DNA from: Bretschneidera sinensis
Taxonomy: Eukaryota > Streptophyta > Magnoliopsida > Brassicales > Akaniaceae
DNA: 64,000 bases
Assembly (NCBI GenBank): GCA_023935145.1
Contig: CM043697.1
Location: 43,854,501 to 43,918,500, forward strand
Reading direction: 5' to 3'
In this document: piece after piece, positions 1-12,576 of the stretch
How positions within the stretch are numbered: position 1 is the stretch's first letter
Layout of the letters: every line of letters starts with the position of its first letter
The notes under the pieces: model-generated
What the model was told of the DNA's origin: nothing
The model's input: the letters and a program-made list of their open reading frames with translations, nothing else
Databases searched by the model: none
Position numbers and translations under genes: made by a program

Positions 1-345
1 TTCGGAAAGAATTGCGTGGAAGCTGTAGTAAGATCCGATTAGGGTTTAGGTTCGAAGTCCAAATTCCAAACAGCAGTTTTATAGCTTTTGGGATTTTCAT
101 TTGTACCCCTGAGAGCGTCTTTTCTTCATTTAACACCTTATTGATAATTACTTTTGGACCATAATTTTGAAGGTATCTTCATCCATGGCCCTTTTTCTCT
201 CTTTCTCTCCGTATTAGCTGGGCTTTGGTCTCTGAAGTTGGTCAATGAATTGGCCCAGTCAACTATAGGGCTTTTAAGTTAAAATGGGCTGAGAGAACCC
301 AATGAAATGAGGCCTACTTTAAATACAACAATATTAATTGGGCAA
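1..345 (-). promoter_or_regulatory. possible promoter/5' end of a minus-strand gene lying left of the window
   Basis: The first ~340 bases are less AT-rich than what follows. They contain several TGGGCY (site II) motifs: TGGGCT at 219-224 and 285-290, and GGCCCA at 252-257. Site II motifs are common in promoters of plant housekeeping and ribosome-biogenesis genes. The stretch at 40-60 reads ACCCTAATC on the minus strand, typical of plant 5' leaders. No start codon or ORF is visible, so the assignment to a gene outside the window is inference. Confidence 0.3.
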
Positions 346-1058
346 ACTTAGAAGAAATTTTTTTATAGGTGTTTGTGAAGTTTTTTTTAAAAAAAATATA
401 TCTCGTCTGATTTAACCTATATTTTATTAAATAGTTTAAAATTTATTAAATTTTATACGAAAAACTAAAATTTAGATTATACATTAAAATTTATCAAAAC
501 ATTTTGACTTTTTATAAATTTAAAATTTTCATAAACACATTTTAGATAGTCACGTTTATTAATTTTATTGTTGTAAGTGTTAAAATTTCAAAGGAACTTC
601 ACCAACTTCATTTTAAGAAATCCATATAAATTATCATATTCATTTACTTTATTAAGATATTTTAATGATATTATTTTTAGTAATAAATTATATAAAATTG
701 CTTTATAAATTAATATGAGCCCATTTAATCAACGCTATCTCTTGATTTTGACATGAGCAACATGACATCAATCAATGTAGTAGTGAAAATAACTGTACTA
801 ATATATATATGTAGTGTGTGGTTGCTTTTAGATCTTTTGTTTAAGGTATTCAAACTCAATTTTCCTCATGTAAAAAAACACTAAAACAAACACATATATT
901 CTTAATTAAAAGGTGATTGCTACTATGCTTTGTTAAAAATAAGACAATTTATTTTACTTATATATTTAGAAGTAAAACATATTTTTTTTGGTAAAATTCA
1001 TATTTTTAGTGATAAACTCATTTTTTTCGGGTAAATTTAATTATTTTTTGTCATCAAT
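346..1058. other. AT-rich intergenic DNA, no gene seen
   Basis: Very AT-rich sequence without a coherent ORF on either strand and without a recognisable repeat end. Confidence 0.6.
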
Positions 1059-1372
1059 TGTTGATAATATTCACGCGTGAGTAAGAAGTGTGGAAAATCA
1101 ATCATATATCGAAAAGAAATAAGAAAATAAGACTGGCTTATATAATGGTTTGAGTTAAAGACTCGTGAGCTTAATGTTTCGTGGCAAATTGGTGCTCATA
1201 CATGTATATCAATCCATACGCAAGGTTTCATTGATTCCCAACAAATGGTATCAGAACCAATTTTTTTTACGGATGGTTACCTCATGAAAGATGAATCCCA
1301 CAAATTTCAGAACATAACATAAATAGTTTCACTCAAGTAAAAATGATGAAAACTCACGCGTGAATGAGAGAT
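1059..1372 (+). mobile_element. TRIM retroelement remnant (5' LTR + PBS + internal region, 3' LTR lost)
   Basis: A ~185-bp LTR-like segment begins TGTTGATAATATTCAC at 1059 and ends CCCAACA at 1243. Two bases later (1246) lies TGGTATCAGAACC, close to the initiator-Met tRNA primer-binding site of plant Ty1/copia-type elements. The short internal part ends AACTCACGCGTGAATGAGAGAT at ~1372. That matches the internal end just before the 3' LTR of the complete TRIM at 19852-20612. What follows (TGTATCAT) looks like a 3' LTR start that was lost or rearranged. There is no coding capacity, as expected for a TRIM. The relation to the 19.8-kb copy is judged by eye; the ends are otherwise uncertain. Confidence 0.55.
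1246..1258 (+). other. tRNA-Met-type primer-binding site
   Basis: TGGTATCAGAACC lies directly after the LTR end. It differs by one or two bases from the canonical plant iMet primer-binding site. Confidence 0.55.
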
Positions 1373-4300
1373 TGTATCATACCACACGAAAAGGTATCCC
1401 GATTTCCAATACCAATGTTTTTTACCATCAAAAGTACCAAAACACCTTTGGAAACCACCTAATTAAAATGTTTTGAATATCAAACATGAATAATAACTTT
1501 GAAGGTATCACCCACAGCCCACTTATAAACAGTACTCAGTTCTTAAGAGCTGCAATGCATAAGCATCTGGGCTCTGTTCTTAAGGCCCAAAAGTGAAACA
1601 AAAATGAAAAATATAAAAAAGTAACGAACACCATTTGTAATTCACAGAAGAAAAAAAGGAAATACTAATCCTAATTTTCTTCTTCCACTAAAAGGGAAAA
1701 AAGAAAAAAAAGAACTGTCTTCTCTTTCAACTCTCAAAGGATTGGAGGATACAGAAATATACGAAAATGGTTTTCTGTTCAAATAGCTAAGTGAAGAACT
1801 ACCAATCATTAGCTACTTAAAATGTATGACAGTATGTACCCTTACGAGGTCAATTGATGCCATTCTATAAAATGAAATTGCAAGCTTGCAACCTTAGCCT
1901 TAGCTAGAAAAGAAATGGGCCTGACTTAGGACATCAATATCAGCCTCAAACAAAAATCAATGTCACAAAATTGGTCCCCCATAGGCCAAAAATAATATTT
2001 GGCTACATTAAAATGGGTGGTCCTGTTTTGGTGCACCATAAATGGCCGAAAGCTAGCTTAACAAATGAATCATATCCATTGGATTGTGCAAGTTTGATGG
2101 GGAGGGATGGCGAGGACCACGATCCATCATTTAATGAACCAAAAAGCTTACAGGCCCATGATAAAAACTGCTCATATCCTACAGATGGAATTGATAACTC
2201 AAAGCTAGCATTTTTGGCGTGAGACTTCACCAACTAGTGGTCCCATACATACTTTTACCATTATAGCAAATGATGTTACCCATTAACGACATTTGCACCC
2301 CACGCTAGGTGGGGCTAATACATAGATATTCAATTTCAAAGCGTTTACGTGACGTTTGTTTCAATGCAATTGCTATGATAATTCAAAGCTATTGGAATAA
2401 GTGGGTCTATTCAACTGTTTGGTTGGCTGGTGAGTTGAAATACTCCAATCAATTCCAATTTATTTTCCATCTCCTTGTGAATTTGGAGAAAATTATCCCT
2501 CCGATAACATTACAACAGGTGATAATTTTTAAAGGTAAAAAAATAATTTTATAATCTAAAAAAAATCAATCAATCAAATCGTCACCCCTGACAAAAAGTA
2601 TTATGATAAATTTATATCAATATTTTGATACTATTATGCCGCATTCTAATTTAGGTATTGAAAAGTCCCTAAAAACACACATTCTCCGGTCCTTCAATGA
2701 TTTTTAGATTTTTTTTTTTTTTTGCGTGTATATTCCGCTCTCTGATCGTTCGAATATTTGACAAATTTTCGATGTCAATAATTTGCATTATCAATTGCAA
2801 GATGAAAATGTGGTAATATGAGATTCACGCTGAAATTATGAGTTGAGTGCTCTAAGAAATTAAGGTGAGTATAAATGAAGAATGTTGATTTCTCTTGTGT
2901 GGCCGTTGTAAGGGTAAAAATGGGTTTCTGTCATTTAAAATCTAATATGGTACAACTTTTGATTAAATCTATAAATATTGACTAACAGTAACTATGGAAG
3001 TGTTTGTAAATTTAAAAATATGCATACCATATAAAAGGTAACTATAATTTTATAAAATAGAGAGGTGAACGAGGGATTTCATTGAACCTCAAAGACGCAA
3101 ATGTAATTTTCTCTTATATTTTTTAAAATTTATATTCCTAGATTAATAACATTATTCCACAACTCACCCATACCCATACTGCCATGTAACAATACACATT
3201 CTTTTGCCTAGCAAAGTTTATTGATTCATTACATGAAAAGATAAAAAAAAATTTTAGATGTGTAAAATATCAATAAAGTTATTTAATATTTACTAGTGAA
3301 ATTTTTATTTAGTATAAAAGAAATTTCACCAAATATAAATAAATTTTTTTCAAAAAAATATACAATTTTTTTAAACCTTTCAATTTTTCCTCTCCCAATT
3401 GTCTTTCTCTCTCTCTCACCGTACGCATTCCCACCCCAGCTGTGGCGGCAGCCGACTTAGACACCTCACAGCGGCAGCAGATTTCTCTTCCCCTCTCGTC
3501 TCTCTCATATGCTTCACTCTCTTTTCCTTTTTTCATCTTCTACATGGAGACACTAAATCTTTCAGCTTGTTTTTCCTGTAGAATTCTTTCTCTTACCCCA
3601 AGCCCCAGGCAGATGCATTGTTGTTTGTTGTTGGATACTTGTTTCTTGATTAAATTTGTTACGTTGTTTTTGGGATTCATCTGTAAGAATATTGGTTTTC
3701 ACCTAACACCGTGAATCAATTTGAGAGACAAATGGCGCCAAACTTTTTTCTCTGGAAAATCACCAGACCATACACAGAATTCATTTCAATTTGGCTGATA
3801 AAATTTGTGGTTTCTGCCGATTCGAACTCCCTAAATTGTAGATCTGAAGAACAAATTTGATGGATATATATACACATGATAATGATTATATCATTGTGTC
3901 CAATTTAATATACATTCAAGTTAAATTTGGAATATAAATTCATTTTATGAAATGAGAAAAAAAAAAAAGATTATGCCATTAAAATTTTAATGAAATTATT
4001 AATTTAAATAAATTATCTCACGAATAGCTCATAAAGTGTCGATTATTTTATCTCTCACATTTTTTTAATTTAAAATAAAATTTATAATGTAAAGATATTT
4101 TAATCTTTGGTAGTATATTTCAACCCAATTCTACTTTTAATTTTACGAACCAAATACTAGAACCATGTTGAAATTGTCAAGTCAATCTAACGAACTAAAT
4201 ATTGAAATAGAGTAGCTATTTTATTCAAACTTCATTCAATTCATATAGAATCGTTGTTCAATTCAATTCAATTACACTTTGTAAACCAAACATGGTGTTA

Positions 4301-4466
4301 TGGTTGTATATCTTGTGTTGTGCTCCTTTAGTTTTTTTATTTTTTTAAATTAATGTCTTGATTCTTGAGAGCTTGCAAATGTTGGCAGCAATATATTGGA
4401 ATTTAGAAACCTTTATCATAAAATGCCACCTTTAACAGGAGGGATGTTTAAAAACACTAACAATCT
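1373..4466. other. intergenic, no supported gene; pyrimidine-rich patch at 3380-3560
   Basis: No ORF here has a coherent domain. Positions 3380-3620 are CT-rich with a more GC-rich core (3425-3500). They carry overlapping short ORFs in two frames, so they could be a leader or exon relic of a decayed gene. The rest is AT-rich with poly-A/T runs. Confidence 0.5.
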
Positions 4467-4833
4467 CAGGGTTGGCCATTAGCTAACATACTCGCTAGCT
4501 GCTCGAGATTAGTTTGGTTCGAGTCGAGCCTGTTTGAGTTTGGCTCCAAATTCATTTTGCTTAGCGAGTTGAGTTCAAGTTTTAGATAGCTCGACTCATC
4601 AGACTCGTTAATATATAATTTAATTAATTTTTATATAAAAAAAATATTATATTTAGTCAAATTAGATAGTTCAATTTGTTGTACTTGAGCTCGAATTCGT
4701 TTCGACTTGTGCTTGGCTCGAGTTTGACAAATCGAGTTTGAGTGTGGATTTTCAAACTCGAATCAAGTTCGAGTAACTCGTAAATGACACTAGTTGGACT
4801 AAATTTTTGAAAACTTGGCTCATTTTCAGCCCT
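4467..4833. mobile_element. foldback DNA element rich in CTCGAG/GTTCGAG, hAT-like ends
   Basis: The element begins CAGGGTTGGCCA and ends TTTTCAGCCCT, giving a short imperfect terminal inverted repeat (AGGGTTG / AGGGCTG). The interior is filled with inverted variants of CTCGAGTTTGAG on both arms around an AT-rich centre. Such elements are commonly non-autonomous hAT derivatives in eudicots. No convincing 8-bp target duplication is visible. A related CTCGAG-rich sequence sits at 28630-29120. Confidence 0.45.
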
Positions 4834-5320
4834 CCATGGAATAATTAATATCTAAAATATTTAGGGAAAAAACATACCTTTCACGTATATACTTGGATAA
4901 ATAATTATCAAGCACATACACCTTTTTTAAAACGTATCGTAACGTTCTCATATCATTCAAGGAATCACGTCATCCACTTGATTCTCTAGACATCTTCCAA
5001 AGCTTTAGATCAAGAGTTGAAATCACTAGAAATGACAATCATGCACCACAATAGTAGTATATATATGGTTTTCTAAACATTGTGACGTGTGGTAATTTTC
5101 CCGTCAATCATATGGCAACACGTGACATTTTTAGAGGACAAAATGGTAAGTTTACGGATAAAAAAGTACAACAAATAAAATGGTTATGCGTGCCAAAAGG
5201 TAAACGATAATTTCACTCCTAAACCTTAGTTAATATAAATCAAAACTCTACAGGGACATTCACTTTTGAGTTACTTTTCTAAACGAACCCTACTCCAAAA
5301 CATTATATAAACGGGATTCT
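4834..5320. other. intergenic, nothing identified
   Basis: AT-rich sequence without ORFs. It contains ACACGTG-type E/G-box cores near 5080-5125, which may be part of the 5' LTR of the following element. Confidence 0.4.
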
Positions 5321-6900
5321 CACCACCTCACAGGTAACTCACAACTTTCTAGCCTTTTCATTCTTTGATTTTTCTTTCAAATTACTGACTTAGACATCAG
5401 AGAGTCCTCTAGAGAACTTTCTAGTTTACGTGTTTTTCATGTGCATAAAGTCCGTGAGCTCCTCTGGCAGATTTTTGACATCAACAAATTGACATCGTCT
5501 GTGGTAACGACAAAAAAATCTTATTTGAAGATGTCGTTATAGATAAGCCACCAGTCTACCACTAGAAAAAAATATCAAATCTCACCATATCTAAGAAAAA
5601 CACCCACACACCACCATAAAAATATTGACAAAATTAAAGTCTTTACTAACAGATCCATGACGATCCAGTGGTCCATGGTAAAAGCCAAACGCACCACCAA
5701 ACTTGTCGTTTCAAGATATACAAGCCTACAAAATTTCAGGGGAAACGGATGTCGAAAAGCTCTCCAATGTCACTGCCAAAGTTCACCAAGAAACCAGATT
5801 TTCACAATCAGATCCGCGCAAATTCAACAGTTAAACGGTGAAACTGACCTGGCCATTGCAATCGTTGGCCTCCGGTCTACTAATCTCCAAATTTTCACAC
5901 CGAACAAAAATGAGACGAGTCACGTATGGTGATATGAAAAACTCACTTCAAACGAAATTTTGTAGAGCTTAAACAAGCACAAGTAGAAGACAATGATGTC
6001 ATCACTGACATAGCAACAAGTCAGCCACACATCAATGCTACTCAGACACAATCTCATTGATATGTTTGCACCCAATCAACATCATATCGGCACCATGCCA
6101 ACGTCACATCAACACCATGTCATCGCCATATCAACGACGTGTTAGTTCCATCTCAACACCTATCAATGCCATGTCAGCTGTTTTAAACTAGCATTAGCTA
6201 GCCAGTTTAATCAGTTTTGGTTGTCCGACTCACAACTTTGATCAATCAGTTTAGTTATTTCAAAATTAGTATCAAACGAAACAAGACCAGTTCTTAAGGT
6301 TTTTTTTGGCATGATCTCTCCAAATTCAGACTCAGAATCTTTAGATTCTACTTTAACAGATGAGTTTCTTAACAAACTATCTTATTGAACTCCCATTTAA
6401 CCAATTGGTTCACCTATTTCGTCCTCAGTTTTGGAATTGTACATACCAGTTCCAAAGATTTTTAAGCTTGCTCATTCCAGAACCAATATCTAAATTTCAA
6501 AATTTGACTTTCATAGACAAGTTTCTTACAAACGATCAAGGAAAAAATCTTTATTTATCCATCAAATGGCCTCAAACATGCCCCAAACTCAAACCAACGG
6601 AGCTCAAACAGTAAAGCAACATCACAACTGTTGAAAATTACGTACGGTCTTTTCTTTCTTCATATATTATCATGTTGTTAGGCTGACTATGCTGTCATAA
6701 GCACCATGCCCCTAAGAAAAATACAAAGATCAAGACCACGCATGAAACCCATACTAGGGGGCTGAAATCAACTACGATTGCAAAGGCCATCAGCAAAAAA
6801 TACTAAGTAGGATTTTTGTTGACACATCGAGTAAAAGACTCAAATATCACTAACAATACTTAGTAGGATTTTCATCCAAACACTGAGTTGAGAACACTAA

Positions 6901-7050
6901 AGACATCATCTCTGACGCACTAAAGTTGTCATCTCCGACACACTATCATCTCAAACACACCAAAGTCGTCATCTCTGACGCATCAAAACTGTCATCTCTA
7001 ACGCACTAAAGCCATCATATCTGATGTAATAAAGCCATCATATTTGATGT
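6901..7050. repeat. minisatellite, ~30-bp unit
   Basis: About five degenerate tandem copies of a unit close to CATCTCTGACGCACTAAAG, alternating with GTCGT/CCATCAT variants. They lie inside the LTR-bounded element. Confidence 0.65.
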
Positions 7051-7987
7051 TTAACCTAGGTATATCTAGACTCAAAGAGTGGCATAACAACTAATCAGTG
7101 GACCTCTCCCACACCTCAAATGGTCACTTACTTTAGAACTAATCACTCTAAAGGCTCGAGGACTAACACGTTCCCATGTGTAAGGAAAAAGGGCTAAAAA
7201 CCCTTAGCCTAACTTCTTTGGCTCATAAATGACTTCACAAACAAATGATATACTTCTTTACAGCAGCATGAGCTACGCACTCCGAGGTAAAAATCCTCAC
7301 ATAAGCCACTTGCTTTAAGGAAAAAACATATTGGTGTCATATAGGCTTCAACAAGTCATGGCTCCTGTCTTTAGCTTTGACCTTCTAACTATGCCGAAAA
7401 ACACCGAACCGGGTGAAAATTCGCTTTAACATACCGCTCACTCCGAAAGATAACCGAAGCCATCCCAACAATCCCGATCGGACAACTCTGTTCTCCATCA
7501 ACCCAAACACCTTAGCCAGCCAAGGGAAATTCCTAGAGTTTATCTAGATGGTGGCCAACCTAGCTGCACAACTCGGGGGGCAAGCCCCTCCCAACCAACC
7601 TTAAATGCCAATATAAGGATGTCTTCCTCACCTCCAAGTGCCCATCACCTTAGGATACAAACATCCTAAGGTTGAAGACCCAACAAGCTCTCACGTATAG
7701 GGAAAGACTAAGACAAGCTCCTAAGTACAAAACAATAGGGCATTAAATCCCATGCACAAGGCATGAAATTAGTTTCACACTCGGGCAAAAAACCCCACAA
7801 ACATACCAAATGTGTAATACTTAGCCGGGTTCCCACTTAGGCAAACTAACTTAGGATTCTTCTCTGTAAAGACTAAGGAAAATACTTACAAGTTGAAACT
7901 CTCAGTTACCAAGTCATGTATCTTGAAAATCATTCAGACTCGACATACTTAAAGCGAAGAACCCAAAGCAAAAGATCAATCTATCAC

Positions 7988-8880
7988 ACTCGGTAGGTTT
8001 TTTAACCACACCAAGAAGCATGGGCCGAGAACCATCCACTTCTGGTTGAATTTTCAACCAAGCCCCGAGGATTGTATACCGAGAAGTTCCCAAACTCGGT
8101 CTATTTTTCAACCAAACTCCGAGAAGGTTATACTTAAAAAAATTTCACCCTTAGTAAAATTTCCAACCATGCACCGATCGAGGTCGATACATCGCGAAGA
8201 TCCCATCATTGGCACCTCTCCAAGGTCAAACGTGTTTCTCATCCTCAGTACCTCTTCCTCAATAGACCTGAACGAATGAACTTCCTTGGCACATCTTCAA
8301 GACGGAACGAATGACTTTATCAACTCCTCTTCAGGGCCGAGCGTATCATTTCCTTAGTACCTTTTCCTCAAAAGGTCCGAGCATTTTTTTCCTCGATATC
8401 TCTTCCTCAAAGAAACCCGAGCTCATTACTTCCTCAAAGAAACCCGAGCTCATTACTTCCTCAGTACTTTTTCAAGACCAAACAGACTTCTTCCTTAGTA
8501 CCTTTTTCCTTAAAAGGTCTAAATGTATTCATTTCTCGGCACCTCTTTAAGGAAAAGCACATTACTTCTTGGTACCTTTTTACGATCGAGTACTCTTTCT
8601 CCTTGGTACCTTTTCTTCAAAAGCCCAAAATAGATTCTTTCCTCGATTCCTTTTCAGGACCAAGCACCTTTTAAGGATAAAAAAAAAAAATCACATGTCG
8701 CACAGCTCTGGAACTAAAACGGAACATCGACCCATCATCCTAGGTAGGTTTCTCAACCAAGCACCGACTATTATACGCCAAGTAGATCGTAGCCTCAATT
8801 GGTTTTTCAACCATATACCGAGGTCTGTATGTCAAGACATTCAGACTCTTGGTAGGTTTTTCAACCAAACATTGAGGTCA
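7988..8880. repeat. block of short dispersed repeats (CTCGGTAGGTTTTTCAACCAA and CTCAGTACCTTTTCCTCAA types)
   Basis: Two degenerate motifs recur every 35-60 bp. One is CTCGGTAGGTTTTTCAACCA followed by a CCGAGG-like tail (7988-8130 and 8730-8880). The other is CCTYRGTACCTTTTCCTCAA followed by CCGAGC (8210-8680). The ORFs that cross the block are products of the repeats, not genes. Confidence 0.6.
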
Positions 8881-9027
8881 ATATGCCGAACATATCACAA
8901 CTCTCTAAGCTTTGCATTCTCTGATTCTTCTTTCATATTACTAATTTAGATATTTGAGAGTCCTCCCGAGAGACTTTCATGTATGCAGGAGTTCATAAAC
9001 TCATCTGACAGATTTTTGGTATCAACA

Positions 9028-9882
9028 CATGGTGATAAAGATCTCTCTTATAGAGAGCTTATCCTTTTCCTTAGAAATTTTTTCTAGCATAATCATTTAG
9101 AAGAGAGAGTGCTTTGAGAGTTATATATAAGGGTTGCTTTTAGGAATAATTGCTTTCTCCAAAACTTTTAAGTTGATTATCTGAATCGATCCATCATGTG
9201 CACTCGATTTGGATCCAATAGCCATATACCAACAAAAGCCATTGCAATTACCATTACAAATTTTGATTTCATTATCCAACCAAAAGAAGTAAATTGGAGG
9301 CATGTGAAGTTGAGAGACCATTCTAATTTTAACTCATAAAGATCTTGATTTAGTAATCAAAATTAAAACCATAAGATTATAAAATTTCAGATTCGATTTT
9401 TTACTGTGCATGAGTTATTTATCAATCCTATTACCTCAAACTTAGAATTCACCATTGTACTCAACAAACAAATAAGGCAATAACATTTATTTTCCGGCTA
9501 CTTAGATGACCTAAGAAGTCCAACCATCTCATTACACGCCGTATATTGACAATACTTTTGAAAAAAATTAATGTTAATATTTGTCATACAAAAAGAGACA
9601 ACACAAAATTAATTAATTTTGCTTCCAACAAATATTGACTACCGAATAGTATAAATTTAATGTGATTGAACCCACTCCTTAGCATGCTGAATCTTGATTC
9701 GTCATGTAGTGGACAAACTTGCATGGAACTTTCGTAAAAGTCTGTCCATTGAACATGGTGCAGGTGCCTGCTACTATTTTGGTACAACAATCGACAACAA
9801 CTTCTTCTATTAAAGATAAGAAGGTCCTTTGATTCCTGCTTTCTTTGGTTTGTTTGTGTGAACAAGCAAACCCTAATTTTGA

Positions 9883-9928
<46 letters not shown>

Positions 9929-10324
9929 GATGATCGTAGATTTTTTTAAACCGGATGTTGATGATATGTTTTTTAATTCATTTAAAAAGGTAAATTTAAT
10001 ATAATACAGGTACATTGATTTGTGATACAATCTGATATTTAAAAAAAATTTAAAAACAAAAGTCTTACAACTTTGACTAAATATAATGTAATTTTGTTCT
10101 GAAAGGTACTTGTACACAAAAAATCACGTCTCAATCATGAAGTTTAAGAAAAACACCTCCTTTTTTCTTGCACATCAATTTTTCCCAAGCCTAATTACGT
10201 CTATTCATTAACCTAACCAAATTGAAGACAATTTCCGGTAATCTTCGTGCATGTTATGCCTAGTCCTTCTTTTGGATGTTATGCCTAAAGTCCTAGCTAG
10301 TAGGTCAATCAATTATTTTTATTG
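9028..10324. other. intergenic, no supported gene; (TA)n microsatellite 9887-9922
   Basis: A 177-codon minus-strand frame here runs through the (TA)n tract and has no domain features. It is treated as chance in low-complexity DNA. Nothing else is recognised. Confidence 0.55.
9887..9922. repeat. (TA)n microsatellite
   Basis: About 17-18 uninterrupted TA dinucleotides. Confidence 0.9.
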
Positions 10325-10515
10325 TTTCGGACTTAAAATCACTAAAACATTAGTTTTAGATCCGTTGAAACTTTTATCAACAATTTTAAAGAGTTTTATA
10401 AATGTGAGATTTAAAAAATAACATTACTAATAAAATTCTTTAAAATTATTGATAAAGTTTTAAACTGATCTAAAACGTACATAAATCTTAAACTCGAACC
10501 AACTAAGTATTTCTC
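10325..10515. mobile_element. stem-loop MITE family, copy 1
   Basis: The left arm contains TTTAGATCCGTTGAAAC and TATCAACAATTTTAAAG. The right arm, read in reverse complement, carries ATACTTAGTTGGTTCGAG, TTTAGATCAGTTTAAAAC and TATCAATAATTTTAAAG. The whole ~190 bp can fold on itself. Similar arms recur at 11502-11693, 13441-13609 and 38381-38555. There is no coding capacity. The superfamily is not determined because target duplications are unclear. Confidence 0.55.
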
Positions 10516-10668
10516 CTCAAGTCATGAACAATAAAAAAATATAAAAAAAAATGAAAAGGAAAAAAATAGGTTATTTTAACCTCGATCAACTGTACAATAT
10601 TTTAATTTGAGATGATATTGATCTATATATACACTTAGAAAGAAAAGATCAATATTTTCACAGATTTT

Positions 10669-10862
10669 TTACTACCAAACAATAAAAGGGAGCTTTAATT
10701 CATTCACTTTTTTTTTCTTTCCCTCTTTTTATCTCTCATTTTCTTATAGTATTTTTTTTTTTACTAGTACTGCCAAACAATAAAAAGGAGTTTTAATTCA
10801 TTCACTCTTTTTTCTTTCCCTTTTTTTCTCTCTCTCACTTCTTTCTAATACTATTTTTTTTA
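10669..10862. repeat. direct tandem duplication, ~100-bp unit
   Basis: The unit starts ACTACCAAACAATAAAA, then GGAG.TTTAATTCATTCAC and a CT/T-rich tail. It is repeated once at 10768 with a few substitutions. Confidence 0.7.
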
Positions 10863-11501
10863 CTATTCATAGTCTAAATGTCTCAACATCTCTTACATAT
10901 ATGCTGCAATCACCACTACTACCAATTGGAAAAATTATTAGGTTAGTATTTACCAAAATGGGAAAGATAAAAGAATCATCCAAAATGGGCATGTACCTAA
11001 AGTGGTCCAACAGAGTTAGAGTTATCAACCATTAAAATCACGTCACATCATGAATTTTAACTAATAATTGATTATTCAATTCGCATAAATTGTTGAAACG
11101 AATAAAAAATTATTGTAATGAGTCAAAAATGACTCTAACAAAGAGAAAATTTAAACTCGATTAATTAACCGTGAGGCAGTTAAAAGGGGGTAACACTCAT
11201 GTTTTAATCATGTCTCAAAACTGCATTGCATATCAATGTTTTGAATTAAAATAAAACCTCTTTTAAGACACTATTGTTCTTTGAGTAATGGTAAACACAC
11301 ATAAAAGATGACAACAATTTGTTCATTTTAGCCCCCAACCAACAGAATCGCGTCATATCGATATAAAATGAATTTTTTTTAGTCTTTTTAAGTTATTAGT
11401 ACAGTTTTCGTGTGTTATCAATGAATTTTAAGGCAATTATTAAAAAAAATTTGGAGAAAAAAAAGGTCAAAATCTGTTGTAACTTCTCTTTGAAAAAATT
11501 T
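10863..11501. other. intergenic, nothing identified
   Basis: No ORF or repeat boundary is recognised on either strand. Confidence 0.5.
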
Positions 11502-11693
11502 TTAGTCGGTTTGGTTTAAAACATTAGTTTTAGATCCGTTAAAAACTTCACTAATAATTTTAAAAAAATTTATTAATAATATCAATATAAATATAAAATC
11601 TAAAAAATAACATTATTAAAAAAAATGAAAATTATTAACAAAACTTTTAACAAATCTAAGTGTTTTACATCCGAATTAATCAAGTATTTCTTT
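11502..11693. mobile_element. stem-loop MITE family, copy 2
   Basis: It shares ACATTAGTTTTAGATCCGTT on the left arm. On the right arm it has the reverse complement of AAATACTTGATTAATTCGG followed by TTTTAACAAATCTAAG. It matches copy 1 by eye. Confidence 0.55.
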
Positions 11694-12370
11694 TCATGGT
11701 ATAATCACCAATGTTATTTTTTCATGTAAAAAAATCAACGTAATGATGGGACAAAATGTTATTGATTTGATCATGAAAGCACGCCCTACTATATAATTTC
11801 TCCTCCCAAGCACCTAGATGTGCTCAGTCGTATGCAAGATAGTCACGAGTCAAAACTTGAACAGGTTCCTTTGGCCTTTAACAAAGTTAGATTTTGATAA
11901 GTCTGTTTTAAGATTATCCACATTTAAGTTGTGGAATCATAAGTAGGGCAAATTACAATCATTATTTACTTGTAGTGGATGTCTTTTGTTTTAGGAAAAT
12001 CTTTTCGTATCGCATTAAGCAGTGTAATGATCAGATCATAAAGTCAAATCCAATTAGATCCCAAATTTCGGTCTGCTAATCACTTTTTTTTACACACAAA
12101 ACACACTCATTGCCACAACGATGCCCATCTCGCCACGTGTAGATATGTACATATAAATGCTAACTTGATAGATAACGCCTGCAAAATTAGATAAAATTGC
12201 ATATTTTTTACAAACAACCTACACGTTACGTGAATATAGTCTCACACGTTTAGTCCATGATTAATGATATTGCTCTTTCTTCTGTCAAAAATAAATAAAT
12301 GATAGTCCTATTTTTATGAAAAAAATTATTGTTTAATTAAAAAATACATGATATAAAAATTTATTTTAAA
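11694..12370. other. intergenic, nothing identified
   Basis: AT-rich, no coherent ORF. Confidence 0.5.
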
Positions 12371-12576
12371 AAAATTATCAAATGTTCTTTACCTTCTACA
12401 ATATTACTATTCGTCCATTGATAATATGAAGAACTCAAGTTGTAATTTTAAAAAACTTGGATAATACTAACGTGTTGTATTACCACTCGAGTTCCTTAGA
12501 GTTACCATTTGAGTTTCTCATATTACCAATAGATGAATAGTAACACTGCATAGGGTAAGAAACACCTAATAATTTC
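12371..12576. mobile_element. foldback MITE-like element with ~80-bp arms
   Basis: The left arm (from 12371) contains ATTACTATTCGTCCATTG and AATATGAAGAACTCAAG. The right arm in reverse complement contains TTACTATTCATCTATTGG and AATATGAGAAACTCAAA. The arms also share a TCTTTACC / TCTTACCC outer segment. The two arms fold into an imperfect hairpin. Confidence 0.55.

Larger units (their letters stand above)
5321..9027 (+). mobile_element. degenerate non-coding LTR retroelement (LARD-like, Ty3-type LTR junction)
   Basis: Positions 5321-5486 and 8881-9027 are homologous. Both carry CACAAC..TCTAA/AGC, a TCAGAGAGTCCT-like stretch and end in GATTTTTG..ATCAACA. This marks the 3' ends of a 5' and a 3' LTR. 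The 5' LTR is followed by AATTGACATCGTCTGTGG, a degenerate version of the ATTGGCGCCGTCTGTGGG junction seen after many plant Ty3/gypsy LTRs. The 3.4 kb between holds no recognisable gag or pol, only short ORFs, a minisatellite and a block of short repeats. The element is therefore either a large non-coding derivative or a heavily decayed one. The LTR starts could not be fixed and no target duplication was found. Confidence 0.5.

Noticed and set aside
8311..8949. ORFs of 79 and 126 codons
   Set aside because: They follow the short repeats of the LTR-bounded element. The encoded repeats reflect DNA repeats, not a protein family.
9584..10117. 177-codon minus-strand ORF
   Set aside because: It reads through a (TA)n microsatellite, has no domain and is made of low-complexity AT-rich codons.
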